Shown here: positions 37,333-46,955 of the stretch, piece after piece
Layout of the letters: every line of letters begins with the position of its first letter
How positions within the stretch are numbered: the stretch's first letter is position 1
Origin: Marinomonas sp. SBI8L
Lineage (GTDB): Bacteria; Pseudomonadota; Gammaproteobacteria; Pseudomonadales; Marinomonadaceae
Direction: 5' to 3'
Assembly: GCF_001624705.1 (NCBI RefSeq)
Contig: NZ_JSEO01000014.1
Coordinates: forward strand, 80,609 to 144,608
Length of the DNA: 64,000 bases
Position numbers and translations under genes: made by a program
Notes under the pieces: model-generated
What the model was told of the DNA's origin: nothing
The model's input: the letters and a program-made list of their open reading frames with translations, nothing else
Database searches by the model: none

Positions 37333-37465
37333 AAATCGATTCAGATTAAAGCCTATCAAGCAAATAGATTAAATTGAAGCAAGTCGCTTCATAGCTTACA
37401 GCTAAAACAAAATATGCCACACTGCACCACATATTATTACAGCTTTTATATTTAGGATACTTAAC

Positions 37466-38260
37466 ATGCTCGTTTTAAACTGCACCAAAGCAGCGGCGGA
37501 TTTTTTTACCGTTAAGCGTAATGGTCAAAAGATTTCACCAATAGAAGCTCCCACAACATCCATGACTGACCCAGCATCTTCGGATACAAGAGAGATAAAT
37601 GTTCCTAACAGCGTTTGGCAAATTCACGTCATAAACGTCCAACGCAAAAAAGTATTGATTGCCATGCATCTAGACACCCGATATGCCATAGTGTTTGCAG
37701 ATATAAAAAAAGGCGATTGGGCTGGATTTTCGAATCAATTGATTAATCGCCTCTTTGGTAATATGTACCTCTTTGGTGAAAGCTTCAGTCTCTGCGATGA
37801 AACTAGCATGAGTCAAATATTTGACCGCTTCGTCGAAATACATCGTAGACCTGTTTATTACCAGCAAGGTAATCGCAGTGTACAAGCCCATATGAATGAT
37901 GTGGCGTTTCACTTTGAGAACTTCGCGCATGAAGTCGGCTGCTTACCAAAAGATGATGATGAAGCATCAAGTTTTGATGACTGGGTAAATAGCAGGATTC
38001 GCTCTACTAAAGAGAAAAAGGAGCACTTTTACCCAGATGAAGAAATGTTCATTCATTGGATGCAAAATTACAGCAAATTAGATAACAACGAAGACGAAAT
38101 AGCGCGCCAGTTATTTCAAACCCTACGCCAAGAAATTCTCAAAGCGCAATTACAAGATGCAGACGATACAGACCCAGAAGGTTTTCCGCACGAGATCCAA
38201 AATGAGCTAAGCAACATCATAGATTTCAACCAAACGAAAAATAATTTAAACAAGTCATAA
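37466..38260 (+). CDS. DUF6933-type protein of unknown function
   Basis: This is a 264-aa soluble protein. The start MLVLNCTKAAADFF and the segment VWQIHVINVQRKKVLIAMHLDTRYAIVFADIKKGDW are typical of the DUF6933 group. The C-terminal half contains a 'plasmid pRiA4b ORF3-like' kind of layout (FHFENFAHEVGCLPKDD), acidic at the end. Function unknown. It stands between the DUF3024 gene and the decayed small gene at 38282. Confidence 0.65.
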   Translation: MLVLNCTKAAADFFTVKRNGQKISPIEAPTTSMTDPASSDTREINVPNSVWQIHVINVQRKKVLIAMHLDTRYAIVFADIKKGDWAGFSNQLINRLFGNMYLFGESFSLCDETSMSQIFDRFVEIHRRPVYYQQGNRSVQAHMNDVAFHFENFAHEVGCLPKDDDEASSFDDWVNSRIRSTKEKKEHFYPDEEMFIHWMQNYSKLDNNEDEIARQLFQTLRQEILKAQLQDADDTDPEGFPHEIQNELSNIIDFNQTKNNLNKS

Positions 38261-38281
38261 TCAATTAGCAAATAAGCACTG

Positions 38282-38443
38282 ACCAGACCGAAAAAGGAAG
38301 TCGTCTACTACGAAAAACCGTCGCCGCCCTCATTAAATAAGGCCTACTCAGCGAAAACCTAGAACTGACAGACCTTTACCATGAAAAAATGGCAAAGCTG
38401 TATATTTGGAAAAGCGATAGACCCAAAGAAGATCAAGACTAAC
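38282..38443 (+). pseudogene. decayed partial copy of the small gene at 32868
   Basis: The sequence is nearly the same as 32982-33138. It has a one-base loss in the A-run (frameshift at about 38314) and a TAA in place of an AAA codon at about 38337. The peptide VAALIK-stop-GLLSENLELTDLYHEKM is recognisable. It has no start of its own. Together with the intact copy it makes direct repeats around the effector island. Confidence 0.85.
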
Positions 38444-38456
38444 CTAGTGTTAGCAC

Positions 38457-38485
38457 GAAAAAGCCCCTGAGATGGGGCTTTTTTG
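38457..38485. terminator. bidirectional intrinsic terminator
   Basis: AAGCCCC (38461-38467) pairs with GGGGCTT (38474-38480), with A-run and T-run on the sides. It is almost identical, including flanking bases, to the terminator at 46911-46937. Confidence 0.9.
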
Positions 38486-38507
38486 GTTTCATTTCAAGTA
38501 ACCTAGA

Positions 38508-38936
38508 TTACCCTTTATCTAAAATCACATTAGCAAAGACCATAGGGCTTTTAAAGCGATGAGTATAAGGTCTCTTAATCGTTACAACTTCCTCAGCTTT
38601 TAGCTCAAAAGGCATCTCATCGACATAATATCGTTTAGCAATATAACCACTTTTACCGCCTGCAACGGCAGAAGCACCTTGATTTCTGTATAAGGTCACT
38701 CGAAGGTTCCCAGCTTGCAAATCTGTAGATTCATTTACAAGCTTAACCAATATGTGGCATGTTGTACCTTCACATACCAGCTTCTGATCAAGTGCTTTTA
38801 CAGGTTTACCATCATAAAGGGAGTAGAAAACAATAAGTACAAAACCGACCAAACTACCTAGCTTGAAAACAGCTTTGAAAAACTTTGAAAGAATTCTAGT
38901 AGCTCTTATTTGTGCATCCCGCTTATTTCTATTCAT
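38508..38936 (-). CDS. membrane-anchored protein of unknown function
   Basis: This 142-aa protein has a basic cytoplasmic start, one TM helix (AVFKLGSLVGFVLIVFYSLY) and a roughly 95-residue beta-rich exterior domain. The domain has two close cysteines (LVCEGTTCHILVKLVN), probably a disulfide, ending YTHRFKSPMVFANVILDKG. No family recognised. It is divergent from the restriction operon across a 385-bp gap. Confidence 0.62.
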   Translation of the reverse strand: MNRNKRDAQIRATRILSKFFKAVFKLGSLVGFVLIVFYSLYDGKPVKALDQKLVCEGTTCHILVKLVNESTDLQAGNLRVTLYRNQGASAVAGGKSGYIAKRYYVDEMPFELKAEEVVTIKRPYTHRFKSPMVFANVILDKG

Positions 38937-39321
38937 ATAACTATCTTATTAGTTAATAAATCACTTTAGCTGCAATAACAAACACCCTAAACTACCAACA
39001 CAGCAGTAAATATATGTTAAGAAAGCTAACAAAAAAAGTTCTTAAGCTAGCTGTTTTAGAGCGCAAACCAATATAATCACAGTTACTTCAAACACTCACT
39101 TTAAAGCTTTAATCTTATTTGAATTTACCAGTAAATCACCTTGTTAAGAATCTAATAACGTACAAACCATATAAATATTAAATTTATACATCAATCAGTT
39201 ATAAGAACCATTCTGAAATGCTACATTCTTTATACAAGTTCAGTTTTAAAAAATACAAGAGGTTACAAATTATAATAAGGAGTAACCAAGGGAACCATAA
39301 ATTTCAAATGGAATTAATTAA
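38937..39321. other. AT-rich upstream region of the restriction operon
   Basis: 385 bp without a supported gene. It should contain the promoters for the membrane protein (minus) and the helicase operon (plus). AAGGAG lies at 39278-39283, too far from the helicase ATG to serve it. A five-codon frame, MELIK, at 39308 overlaps the helicase start by ATGA. No clear operator is seen. Confidence 0.45.
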
Positions 39322-42192
39322 ATGACGTCAGCAAATGCTCAGCAGCTAGAAGCAATAAATCATACCAAAGGCCCATTATTGATCATCGCTGGCCCAGGCT
39401 CTGGTAAGACCTTCACCTTGGTCGAGCGAATTATAAATCTAATTCAAAACCAAGGTGTAGAGCCTGAGGCTCTATTTGTTGTGACCTTTACCGACAAAGC
39501 AGCACAAGAGCTTACAACAAGAATATCGAATCGCTTGTTAGAATTGAGTATTGATTTCAATATCAACGAAATGTTTCTAGGTACCTTCCACTCCATTTGT
39601 TTAAGAATCATCGAAGATTATCGGGAGTACACTCGCCTCAAGCGTAGCTTTGTACTGATGGATCAATTCGATCAACAATACTTCTTGTACCAAAACCTTC
39701 GTGAATTTCGTGAAATAGAAAATAGTGATCAAATTTTAGGCAGCGAAAGAATGCCGATGTGGGCTAAATCTGAAAGCTTACTCCAATGGATAAATAAAGT
39801 TACTGAAGAAGCGATTGATCACCAAAGGTTAATCGACTCTAACGATACTGCTCTAATAGCGTTAGGTGAGTGCTATGACCTTTATCAGCGTAAGCTCGAT
39901 AAGCATAACGCTATAGACTTCTCAACAATTCAGCTTGAAGCCTTAAACCTGTTACGTAATAACCCTGTAGTTCTTGAATCACTGAAAGGTAGAATTCAGT
40001 ACCTAATGGTCGATGAGTATCAGGATACTAATACCATTCAAGAGATGATCCTTATGCTCTTGATGGGAGATGACCAAAACCTCTGTGTGGTGGGCGATGA
40101 CGACCAAGCCTTATATCGTTTTCGCGGTGCAACTATTCGTAATATTTTACAGTTCTCTGATAACTTCAAGAGCAATAAATGCAAGCAAATAGCGCTGGTC
40201 ACAAACTACCGTTCTCACCCAGATATCATTCGTTTCTATAATCGATGGATGAGTGATCAGGTCTGGGAAGTAAACAACCAACACTATCGTTATACCAAGC
40301 AGATTAAGCCCAGAGAAGAAGAATTTGAAGCCGGCCCTACAGTTGTAACTGCAATATCAGGAGTCGGTGATGAATGGGCTGACGAGGTCTATGCGTTACT
40401 CACTAATCTTAAATCTGAAGGAAAGTTGACTGATTGGAATCAGGTAGCTTTCCTATTTAGGTCCGTAAAAAGCGATAAGGTAAAACTCCTTGCTCAAGGA
40501 TTAGAAGAAAGAGGAGTCTCGGTATATTCACCAAGAGCCAACTTATTTTTTGAACGAGAAGAAATACGTCTAATACTGGGTGCATTTATGTTGGTATTCC
40601 CACAGTTTCGCTCTATTCGCGCACCTAAGGAAGGGGTCGAATTGGCGATATGGAACTACTACGATCAACAGTGTCTCCAGCCCTTCATGAAAGAGGTTGC
40701 TAAGCCCGAGCATAGCGATCTATTAGCATGGTGCCAAACCTCCGCTAGGAGTCACTTAGGTCTAAATAAGAATGCTGATTATGCCTTTAGTGGTTTGTTC
40801 TATGAACTACTACAGTTTTCCCTATTTGCTAATTACCTCGATACAGAGGAGGGCAATCCTAGAGCTCAACGTAACCTAGCGACTATGTCGCAATTACTAG
40901 CTAAGTTTGAATACTTACACCATATCAGTGTATTAAGTCCAAAATATCTAGAAGGTAATCTTCGAAGCTTATTCAACCAGTTCTTTAAGTTTTTAAAAGA
41001 TGGTGGTATCGACGAATATGAAGATACCTCAGAATACGCACCATCTGGCCACGTATCATTCTTAACTATTCACCAATCTAAGGGACTAGAATTCCCCATA
41101 GTAATGGTAGGCTCACTAGGCTCATCGCCTCGTAAGCAATACAAAGACCTCGATGAAGTGCTTGAGCAGGGTTACCTAAACCGTGAGTCATTTGAACCGC
41201 TGGAGTCTACTAAGTTCTTTGATTTCTGGCGCTTATACTACACAGCCTTTTCAAGAGCTCAAAATTTGTTGGTACTTACTGATCAGGAGATACAGGGAAC
41301 TGGCAGAACTCCATCGAAACATTTTACTCTGTATGTTGATGAGTTGCCTGCATGGCGAGACTATAAGAGTGCCATTAATCAATTGAATCTTGATACAGTG
41401 AAAGATGTTAATATCAAGAATGAATATGCCTTTACATCTCATATCACCTTGTTTGAAACCTGTGCTGAGCAATATCGCTTCTTTAAAGACCTAGAGTTCC
41501 AACCTATTAAAGCAAGCCCAATGCTTTTTGGTACACTGGTTCATGAGACCTTAGAGGATATTCATAAGGCAGCTTTACGCAATAAAGAGCACCTAATAAC
41601 AAAAGAGAATATCGAAGAGTGGCTTCACGATAACTACCGTAACCTAGCAAATAGAGAGCGGATATATCTAGGTGATTCAGCCTTAGGAGCAGCGTTAAAG
41701 CATGTTATGCGCTACGTAGATCGTAGACAAGGCAATTGGTCAAACATCAAAGAGTGCGAAGTCGATATTTCACTAGTCAAAAGTCAGTATATCCTTAAGG
41801 GAAGTGTTGACCTAATCGTTGGTGAAAATAACACCGTAGAAGTGATCGATTTTAAATCAGAGAAGAAACCTGATATGGAAAAAGATGCTGAACGCATCAA
41901 GCATCATAAGCGTCAGTTAGAGGTCTATGCTCACCTTATCGAAGAGCGAACAGGTCACAAAGTAAGTAAAATGCATTTGTATTTTACAGGTGTTGAAAGT
42001 GGTATACCGACCATCTCTTTTGATAAGGATGGTTCGTCAATAGATAACACCGTCAAAGTATTTGACAACATAGTAAACAGTATAGAAAACAAGAATTTTG
42101 AAATGACAGAGCGACCAGCTAAGACCTGTGTCGACTGCGATATGAAAGCCTATTGCGATAAAAAGAATTGGAAGCTTAAGGAAACAGCATAA
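39322..42192 (+). CDS. UvrD-family helicase with C-terminal PD-(D/E)XK, iron-sulphur nuclease domain
   Basis: This 956-aa superfamily 1A helicase has Walker A GPGSGKT (K29), the Walker B box DEYQDTN (D231, E232), GDDDQALYRFRGA, NYRSHPDIIRFYN and late motifs LTIHQSKGLEFPIV and YTAFSRAQNLLVLT. The C-terminus is a RecB/Cas4-like nuclease: D830 in GSVDLIV and DFK (843-845) are the PD-(D/E)XK acids and lysine. C714 with C936, C939 and C945 form the AddB/Cas4-type 4Fe-4S set. The stop codon overlaps the methyltransferase ATG (TAATG). It likely processes DNA ends as part of the defence operon. The ribosome binding site is weak. Confidence 0.9.
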   Translation: MTSANAQQLEAINHTKGPLLIIAGPGSGKTFTLVERIINLIQNQGVEPEALFVVTFTDKAAQELTTRISNRLLELSIDFNINEMFLGTFHSICLRIIEDYREYTRLKRSFVLMDQFDQQYFLYQNLREFREIENSDQILGSERMPMWAKSESLLQWINKVTEEAIDHQRLIDSNDTALIALGECYDLYQRKLDKHNAIDFSTIQLEALNLLRNNPVVLESLKGRIQYLMVDEYQDTNTIQEMILMLLMGDDQNLCVVGDDDQALYRFRGATIRNILQFSDNFKSNKCKQIALVTNYRSHPDIIRFYNRWMSDQVWEVNNQHYRYTKQIKPREEEFEAGPTVVTAISGVGDEWADEVYALLTNLKSEGKLTDWNQVAFLFRSVKSDKVKLLAQGLEERGVSVYSPRANLFFEREEIRLILGAFMLVFPQFRSIRAPKEGVELAIWNYYDQQCLQPFMKEVAKPEHSDLLAWCQTSARSHLGLNKNADYAFSGLFYELLQFSLFANYLDTEEGNPRAQRNLATMSQLLAKFEYLHHISVLSPKYLEGNLRSLFNQFFKFLKDGGIDEYEDTSEYAPSGHVSFLTIHQSKGLEFPIVMVGSLGSSPRKQYKDLDEVLEQGYLNRESFEPLESTKFFDFWRLYYTAFSRAQNLLVLTDQEIQGTGRTPSKHFTLYVDELPAWRDYKSAINQLNLDTVKDVNIKNEYAFTSHITLFETCAEQYRFFKDLEFQPIKASPMLFGTLVHETLEDIHKAALRNKEHLITKENIEEWLHDNYRNLANRERIYLGDSALGAALKHVMRYVDRRQGNWSNIKECEVDISLVKSQYILKGSVDLIVGENNTVEVIDFKSEKKPDMEKDAERIKHHKRQLEVYAHLIEERTGHKVSKMHLYFTGVESGIPTISFDKDGSSIDNTVKVFDNIVNSIENKNFEMTERPAKTCVDCDMKAYCDKKNWKLKETA

Positions 42193-44111
42193 TGTCAGAG
42201 CAGAATAATTTAGACCTAGAAGAAACTGGTAGAGTAGACAGTGTCGAAAAGTATAAGTTCGAACCGATTAAGGGCTACCCCATGCTTAACTGGCATGGCA
42301 AGCGTCCTTTTACTTCAACTCAATATTACCCTGCTCAAAAAAAAGAGGTGTATGGCGAAGAAATTAATGGCTGGATAAATAAAATTTTTTGGGGTGATAA
42401 TCTTCAGGTAATGAGCCACCTATTAAAGGAATATAGAGGGAAGGTAAATCTTATTTATATTGATCCACCTTTTGATTCAAAAGCTGATTACAAAAAGAAA
42501 ATCACACTGAAAGGGCTTACAGCTTCAAGTGATACAAATAGTTTTGAAGAGAAACAATACACTGACCTTTGGAATAACGATGAGTATCTACAATTTATAT
42601 ATGAACGGTTGATTCTATGTAAGGAACTATTATCTAAAAATGGCATTATAGTCGTCCATTGTGATTATAGAAAAAATCATCACATTAGATGTCTGATGGA
42701 AGAGATTTTTGGTGTTGCGAAAATGGTTAATGAGATAATTTGGAAGAGAAGAACTGGGGTTCTAAATCAAAGTAAAAAATTTGGTTCAGCCTCAGATACA
42801 TTATTAGTTTTTTCTAATTCAGTCGAAAACTATTGCTTTAATCAGCCATATATTCCTTATTCTGATGATGACCCCTACGTCATAAAAAAATTTACTCACT
42901 TTGATAATAGTGGTCGTCGATATCGTTTACATGCGATAACAAGCCCTTCATATAGTCCAACACTAATCTATGATTATAAAGGGTATAAGCCACCAGAAAA
43001 TGGCTGGGCTTTCTCAAGGGAAACGATGGAAGAGTGGGAGCTAGCAGGTAAGCTAGATTTTCCAGCGAATAAAAATCAGAGGATTCAGAGGAAGCAATAT
43101 CTTGACGAATCACCAGGTAAGCCTGTTCAAAATATTTGGGATGATATCAGACCAATTAATTCACAGTCCAAAGATGATACTAAATATCCAACTCAAAAGC
43201 CTATAAAACTTCTTGATAGAATAATTGAAAGCTTTTCAAATGAAGGGGATGTTGTTTTTGATTGTTTTATGGGGTCAGGCACTACACAAACATCAGCTTA
43301 CAAATTAAAAAGAAAATTTATTGGTGCTGATATTAATCTTGCATCAGTTCAGATCACAGTCAAAAGATTGATTGAGGTTAATGAGCTCTTCCATAAATCA
43401 TCCAGTGAAGATGCACGGGCAGGTTTTGAAGTTTATAATGTAAATAATTATGATGTATTTAGAAATCCTGTTGAAGCTATAGGTCTGTTACTCGAAGCAC
43501 TTGAAATTGAACCTCTATCATCATCAATTTATGATGGCGAAAAAGATGGTTGCATGGTTAAGATAATGCCCGTCAACCGCATAGCTACCCGAGAAGATCT
43601 AAATGAATTAATAGCTAACTTTCCATATAAAGTCTTTGAACAACGCAAGGAGCAAAACCCCTCCAAACCAGTAGAATCAGTAATACTTGTATGCATGGGT
43701 CACGAACCAAATTTAAAGGCGCATTTAGAGCAAGAATGTGGCTACAAGCTGGATGTCAAAGTAGTTGATATTTTAAGAGATAAATCAAATATTGAATTTA
43801 AACGTGATTCTGAAGCCGAATTTTTAATAGAAAAAGAAATGCTTAAAATCATAAATTTCTTTCCAATGAATTTAATGCAAAAGCTTAGTCTCCAAAAAGA
43901 ATCTGTGAATGAATGGCGTGAGCTTGTTGAGTCTATTGTTATTGATTGGAACTATGACGGTTCTGCAATGGAGCCTGCAATTGTAGATATTCCTGACAAT
44001 AATGAGTTTGTTTTAGGGAACTATAAAATACCTGACGATGCTGGAACTATAAAAGTAAAGATAACTGACCTTTTATCAGAGTCTTATGAAGAGGTGATCA
44101 AGCATGGATGA
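42192..44111 (+). CDS. type III-style DNA methyltransferase (Mod-like)
   Basis: This 639-aa beta-class amino-methyltransferase has the catalytic motif DPPF (D91, in IYIDPPFDSKADY) before the SAM-binding motif FMGSGTT (359-365, in FDCFMGSGTTQTSAYKLKR), the order known from type III Mod and its relatives. The region between, about 130-330, should recognise the target sequence and is more AT-rich than its surroundings. An extra C-terminal region of about 230 residues follows (VNRIATREDLNELIANFPY, KAHLEQECGYKLDVKVVDIL). It overlaps the Res-like gene by 8 bp. It would mark self DNA and give specificity to the system. Confidence 0.9.
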   Translation: MSEQNNLDLEETGRVDSVEKYKFEPIKGYPMLNWHGKRPFTSTQYYPAQKKEVYGEEINGWINKIFWGDNLQVMSHLLKEYRGKVNLIYIDPPFDSKADYKKKITLKGLTASSDTNSFEEKQYTDLWNNDEYLQFIYERLILCKELLSKNGIIVVHCDYRKNHHIRCLMEEIFGVAKMVNEIIWKRRTGVLNQSKKFGSASDTLLVFSNSVENYCFNQPYIPYSDDDPYVIKKFTHFDNSGRRYRLHAITSPSYSPTLIYDYKGYKPPENGWAFSRETMEEWELAGKLDFPANKNQRIQRKQYLDESPGKPVQNIWDDIRPINSQSKDDTKYPTQKPIKLLDRIIESFSNEGDVVFDCFMGSGTTQTSAYKLKRKFIGADINLASVQITVKRLIEVNELFHKSSSEDARAGFEVYNVNNYDVFRNPVEAIGLLLEALEIEPLSSSIYDGEKDGCMVKIMPVNRIATREDLNELIANFPYKVFEQRKEQNPSKPVESVILVCMGHEPNLKAHLEQECGYKLDVKVVDILRDKSNIEFKRDSEAEFLIEKEMLKIINFFPMNLMQKLSLQKESVNEWRELVESIVIDWNYDGSAMEPAIVDIPDNNEFVLGNYKIPDDAGTIKVKITDLLSESYEEVIKHG

Positions 44112-46848
44112 TACACCTAATGAGAATTTCGATTTAAATAATGCCTTCTATTTACATCTGATGATGTTCTATAGAAAGAACAAAAAGATGATTCGAACGC
44201 ATTATAAAAAGTTAAGTAAAGCCTTTCTGGATTATAACGATCCTGAAAGACCAGGCAGCTTCCTTCGCGACCCTCAGTTTGAGGCCTTAGAGATATACAT
44301 CTTTTTGAAAGAGTTCTTAGATAATGCGCCTGTCTATAAACTTTTCGATCAGTGGTATGCAGATGAAGGTGCCTTTAAAGGTAGAAACTTTGACAGTAAT
44401 GATCGTCAAGGAGACATGCTTTGGTCTCTATCTGAAAAACAATATAAGGGCATTTTCAAACAGATGAAGGCGGCCAATAATGGGCGCATTTATCCTAACT
44501 ATATATTTGCTTTGACAATGGGTACGGGAAAGACAATTTTAATGGCGACTTGTATTTTCTACGAGTTTCTATTATCTAATAAATTCCCAAAAGATAAGCG
44601 TTTTATCCATAACGCTCTAGTTTTTGCTCCTGATAAAACGGTACTTCAATCGCTTCGTGAACTTGAATCTTTTGACCATAGCAAGGTAATACCTCCCGAT
44701 TACTTAAATGCTATTGCCATCAAATTTCATTATTTAGAAGATACTGGTGTTTCGTTAAATACTTTGGACGGATCTCGATTTAATATCGTTGTATCCAACT
44801 CTCAGAAAATCATCCTTAGGCGTAAGAATGCGGAGCAGACTGCAACCGACAAGCTATTTTCTGCTAGTAAAGAAATCTATAAAAAAGATGAAATTGGTGC
44901 TGATATGGCAGCGCTGCTAAACCTTGGCGAAGATGAAACGATTGAAGCGCCTCAAGAAGAAGGCGAACTTGTAACAAACCAGCGCTTTGAAAAATTACGT
45001 CGTTTAGAAAATCTCGGTATTTTTGTGGATGAGGCGCATCATGCCTTTGGAGCAAAGCTTGCTAAAGATATGGGTATTAAAGCAGACGCTGCACAAAATA
45101 GCTTACGTAAAACTATTGATGAATTGGCACTGAGTCTACAGAAACGTGGTTCACAACTTGTTGCTTGTCATAACTACACAGGTACGCCTTATGTTGGTAA
45201 AGATGTATTACCAGAAGTGGTGTATGCCTATGGTCTTAAGGAAGCGATTGATAAGAGCTATCTGAAGAAGGTTGTGCTTAATGGCTATAGCAATACTAAG
45301 GAACCCGAGTTCCTTGATCTAGCGATAACAGATTTTCTTAAGCAGACTGAAGGTAAGCGCCCTGAAGGGATGCTTCCTAAAATGGCAATCTTCGGCACTA
45401 CAGTTCAAGAAGTTCAAGAAGAAATTCGTCCAGCGGTAGAAGCGGTATTAGCTAAGCATGGCATACCTACTGATAGAATTTTAGTTAACGTAGGTGATAG
45501 CAAAGTCACTACAAACGATGATATCCGCGAGTTCAACAAACTTGATACAAAAAGCTCTGAGAAGCAGTTCATCCTTTTAGTGAATAAGGGTCGAGAAGGT
45601 TGGAACTGTCGCTCTCTATTCTCTGTGGCACTTCACAGAAGTCCTAAGTCTAAAGTGTTCGTACTGCAAGCAACTATGCGCTGCTTGCGATCTATTGGTA
45701 ATACTCAAGAAACGGGGCATGTGTATTTAACTAACGATAACATGACGCTGTTAGATAAAGAGCTTCAGGCTAACTTTAGAATCAGTACTGACGAAATGCA
45801 GTCGGTTGGTAAAGATAAAATCAGAGTAGAAATACGGCCAATACAACCGATTGAAAAAGTAAAACTCAAGCGTATTAAGCGCAGCTTCAAAATGAAGGAT
45901 AAAGTACTTAAAGAGGGTGAAAAGCTTGGTCTCGATAACATAGATCTATCTGGTTATCGAATCATGCACCAGCGTATGGAAGGGCTTAATCACGACGAGT
46001 TTACTAATCGGCCTAAGGGAATAACTAAAGAAATATCTTACATTAAAGAGCCAATGGCATTTACGGAATATAACCTAACAGCTGAAATCTCACGTTATCT
46101 TAATAAGCCTTGCTTGCAGGTTAATAAGATTATCAAGTCTACCCAAGAGGGTTTTGACGGCATATTGAAACTGGTGAATCAGTTCAATGAAGTTCTATAT
46201 GACCATATCATTCCGCGCCTTTTCAAGCTGCTCTATGATATTGAAACAGAGCAAGAAGAGCAGGAATACGAAGTAGCTCTAGTGAAAGAGCCACCTGTTT
46301 TCCCAGGCTATTATGAAATGAATGCAGCTAAAGATATGATTGTTGGCATTAATTTGCCAATTAAGAGTAAAGCATCTCCAACATTCAAAGGTATAAAAGA
46401 TGGTGCTGCTGACTATTTAGTAAACGGTAAACAGAAAAATCCAGCTGTACAGGAATATTTAAATAATTCATTTCATCTAGATAATTACTGTTTTGATTCA
46501 ATCCCTGAAAGAGATTTCTTTTGGCATGTTTTGCAATCTAAAACGGTGGATAAAATTTGGTTTACTGGAATGTTAACTCATGGACAATCTGAATTTTATA
46601 TTCAATACGTAGACCCTGATACCCATAGAGTAAGAAGTTATTACCCAGATTTTTTGATACGGAAAAAAAGTGGTGCATTAGTTATGGTAGAGGTTAAAGG
46701 TGAAAATATGATTGATCACCCCACAGTTAAAGCTAAACAGGAATACGCTGAAATGATTGCAAAAGCTAGTGAAATAGATATGAGCTATGTAGTAATACCT
46801 AGCCGGAAAGCTGCTGCGGGTAATTTTGACAGGTCAATTCTAAATTAG
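44104..46848 (+). CDS. type III-style restriction subunit (Res-like helicase-endonuclease)
   Basis: This 914-aa superfamily 2 helicase has Walker A MGTGKT (140-144) and the DEAH box VDEAHHAF (309-312). Later motifs include NYTGTPYVGKD and NKGREGWNCRSLFSVAL, then QATMRCLRS. The C-terminal endonuclease motif is YYPDFLIRKK (D849) ... VEVKG (E863, K865). The layout equals type III Res subunits. Translation is coupled to the methyltransferase gene by an 8-bp overlap. With the upstream helicase-nuclease it makes a three-gene operon ended by a strong terminator. It likely cuts unmodified invading DNA. Confidence 0.9.
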   Translation: MDDTPNENFDLNNAFYLHLMMFYRKNKKMIRTHYKKLSKAFLDYNDPERPGSFLRDPQFEALEIYIFLKEFLDNAPVYKLFDQWYADEGAFKGRNFDSNDRQGDMLWSLSEKQYKGIFKQMKAANNGRIYPNYIFALTMGTGKTILMATCIFYEFLLSNKFPKDKRFIHNALVFAPDKTVLQSLRELESFDHSKVIPPDYLNAIAIKFHYLEDTGVSLNTLDGSRFNIVVSNSQKIILRRKNAEQTATDKLFSASKEIYKKDEIGADMAALLNLGEDETIEAPQEEGELVTNQRFEKLRRLENLGIFVDEAHHAFGAKLAKDMGIKADAAQNSLRKTIDELALSLQKRGSQLVACHNYTGTPYVGKDVLPEVVYAYGLKEAIDKSYLKKVVLNGYSNTKEPEFLDLAITDFLKQTEGKRPEGMLPKMAIFGTTVQEVQEEIRPAVEAVLAKHGIPTDRILVNVGDSKVTTNDDIREFNKLDTKSSEKQFILLVNKGREGWNCRSLFSVALHRSPKSKVFVLQATMRCLRSIGNTQETGHVYLTNDNMTLLDKELQANFRISTDEMQSVGKDKIRVEIRPIQPIEKVKLKRIKRSFKMKDKVLKEGEKLGLDNIDLSGYRIMHQRMEGLNHDEFTNRPKGITKEISYIKEPMAFTEYNLTAEISRYLNKPCLQVNKIIKSTQEGFDGILKLVNQFNEVLYDHIIPRLFKLLYDIETEQEEQEYEVALVKEPPVFPGYYEMNAAKDMIVGINLPIKSKASPTFKGIKDGAADYLVNGKQKNPAVQEYLNNSFHLDNYCFDSIPERDFFWHVLQSKTVDKIWFTGMLTHGQSEFYIQYVDPDTHRVRSYYPDFLIRKKSGALVMVEVKGENMIDHPTVKAKQEYAEMIAKASEIDMSYVVIPSRKAAAGNFDRSILN

Positions 46849-46870
46849 TTGTTAAAAAGTAATTTTTTCT

Positions 46871-46902
46871 CGTCACAAGTTATAGAGGTATAACTTGCGA
46901 CG
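46871..46902. repeat. inverted repeat downstream of the restriction operon
   Basis: CGTCACAAGTTAT pairs with ATAACTTGCGACG around a 6-nt loop (11 of 13 positions match). It lies 10 bp before the intrinsic terminator at 46911, so the operon's transcript ends in two successive hairpins. Confidence 0.65.
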
Positions 46903-46910
46903 AATATGTA

Positions 46911-46937
46911 AAAAAGCCCCAGAGATGGGGCTTTTTT
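46911..46937. terminator. bidirectional intrinsic terminator
   Basis: AAAAAGCCCC (46911-46920) pairs with GGGGCTTTTT (46927-46936) around AGAGAT. It lies between the convergent Res-like and TauE/SafE genes. It is nearly identical to the terminator at 38457, so the two bracket the restriction island. Confidence 0.92.
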
Positions 46938-46955
46938 GGTTAAACTACATTCTAC

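Noticed and set aside
39308-39325. Five-codon leader peptide MELIK overlapping the helicase start
   Set aside because: No ribosome binding site at a proper distance and too short to distinguish from chance.
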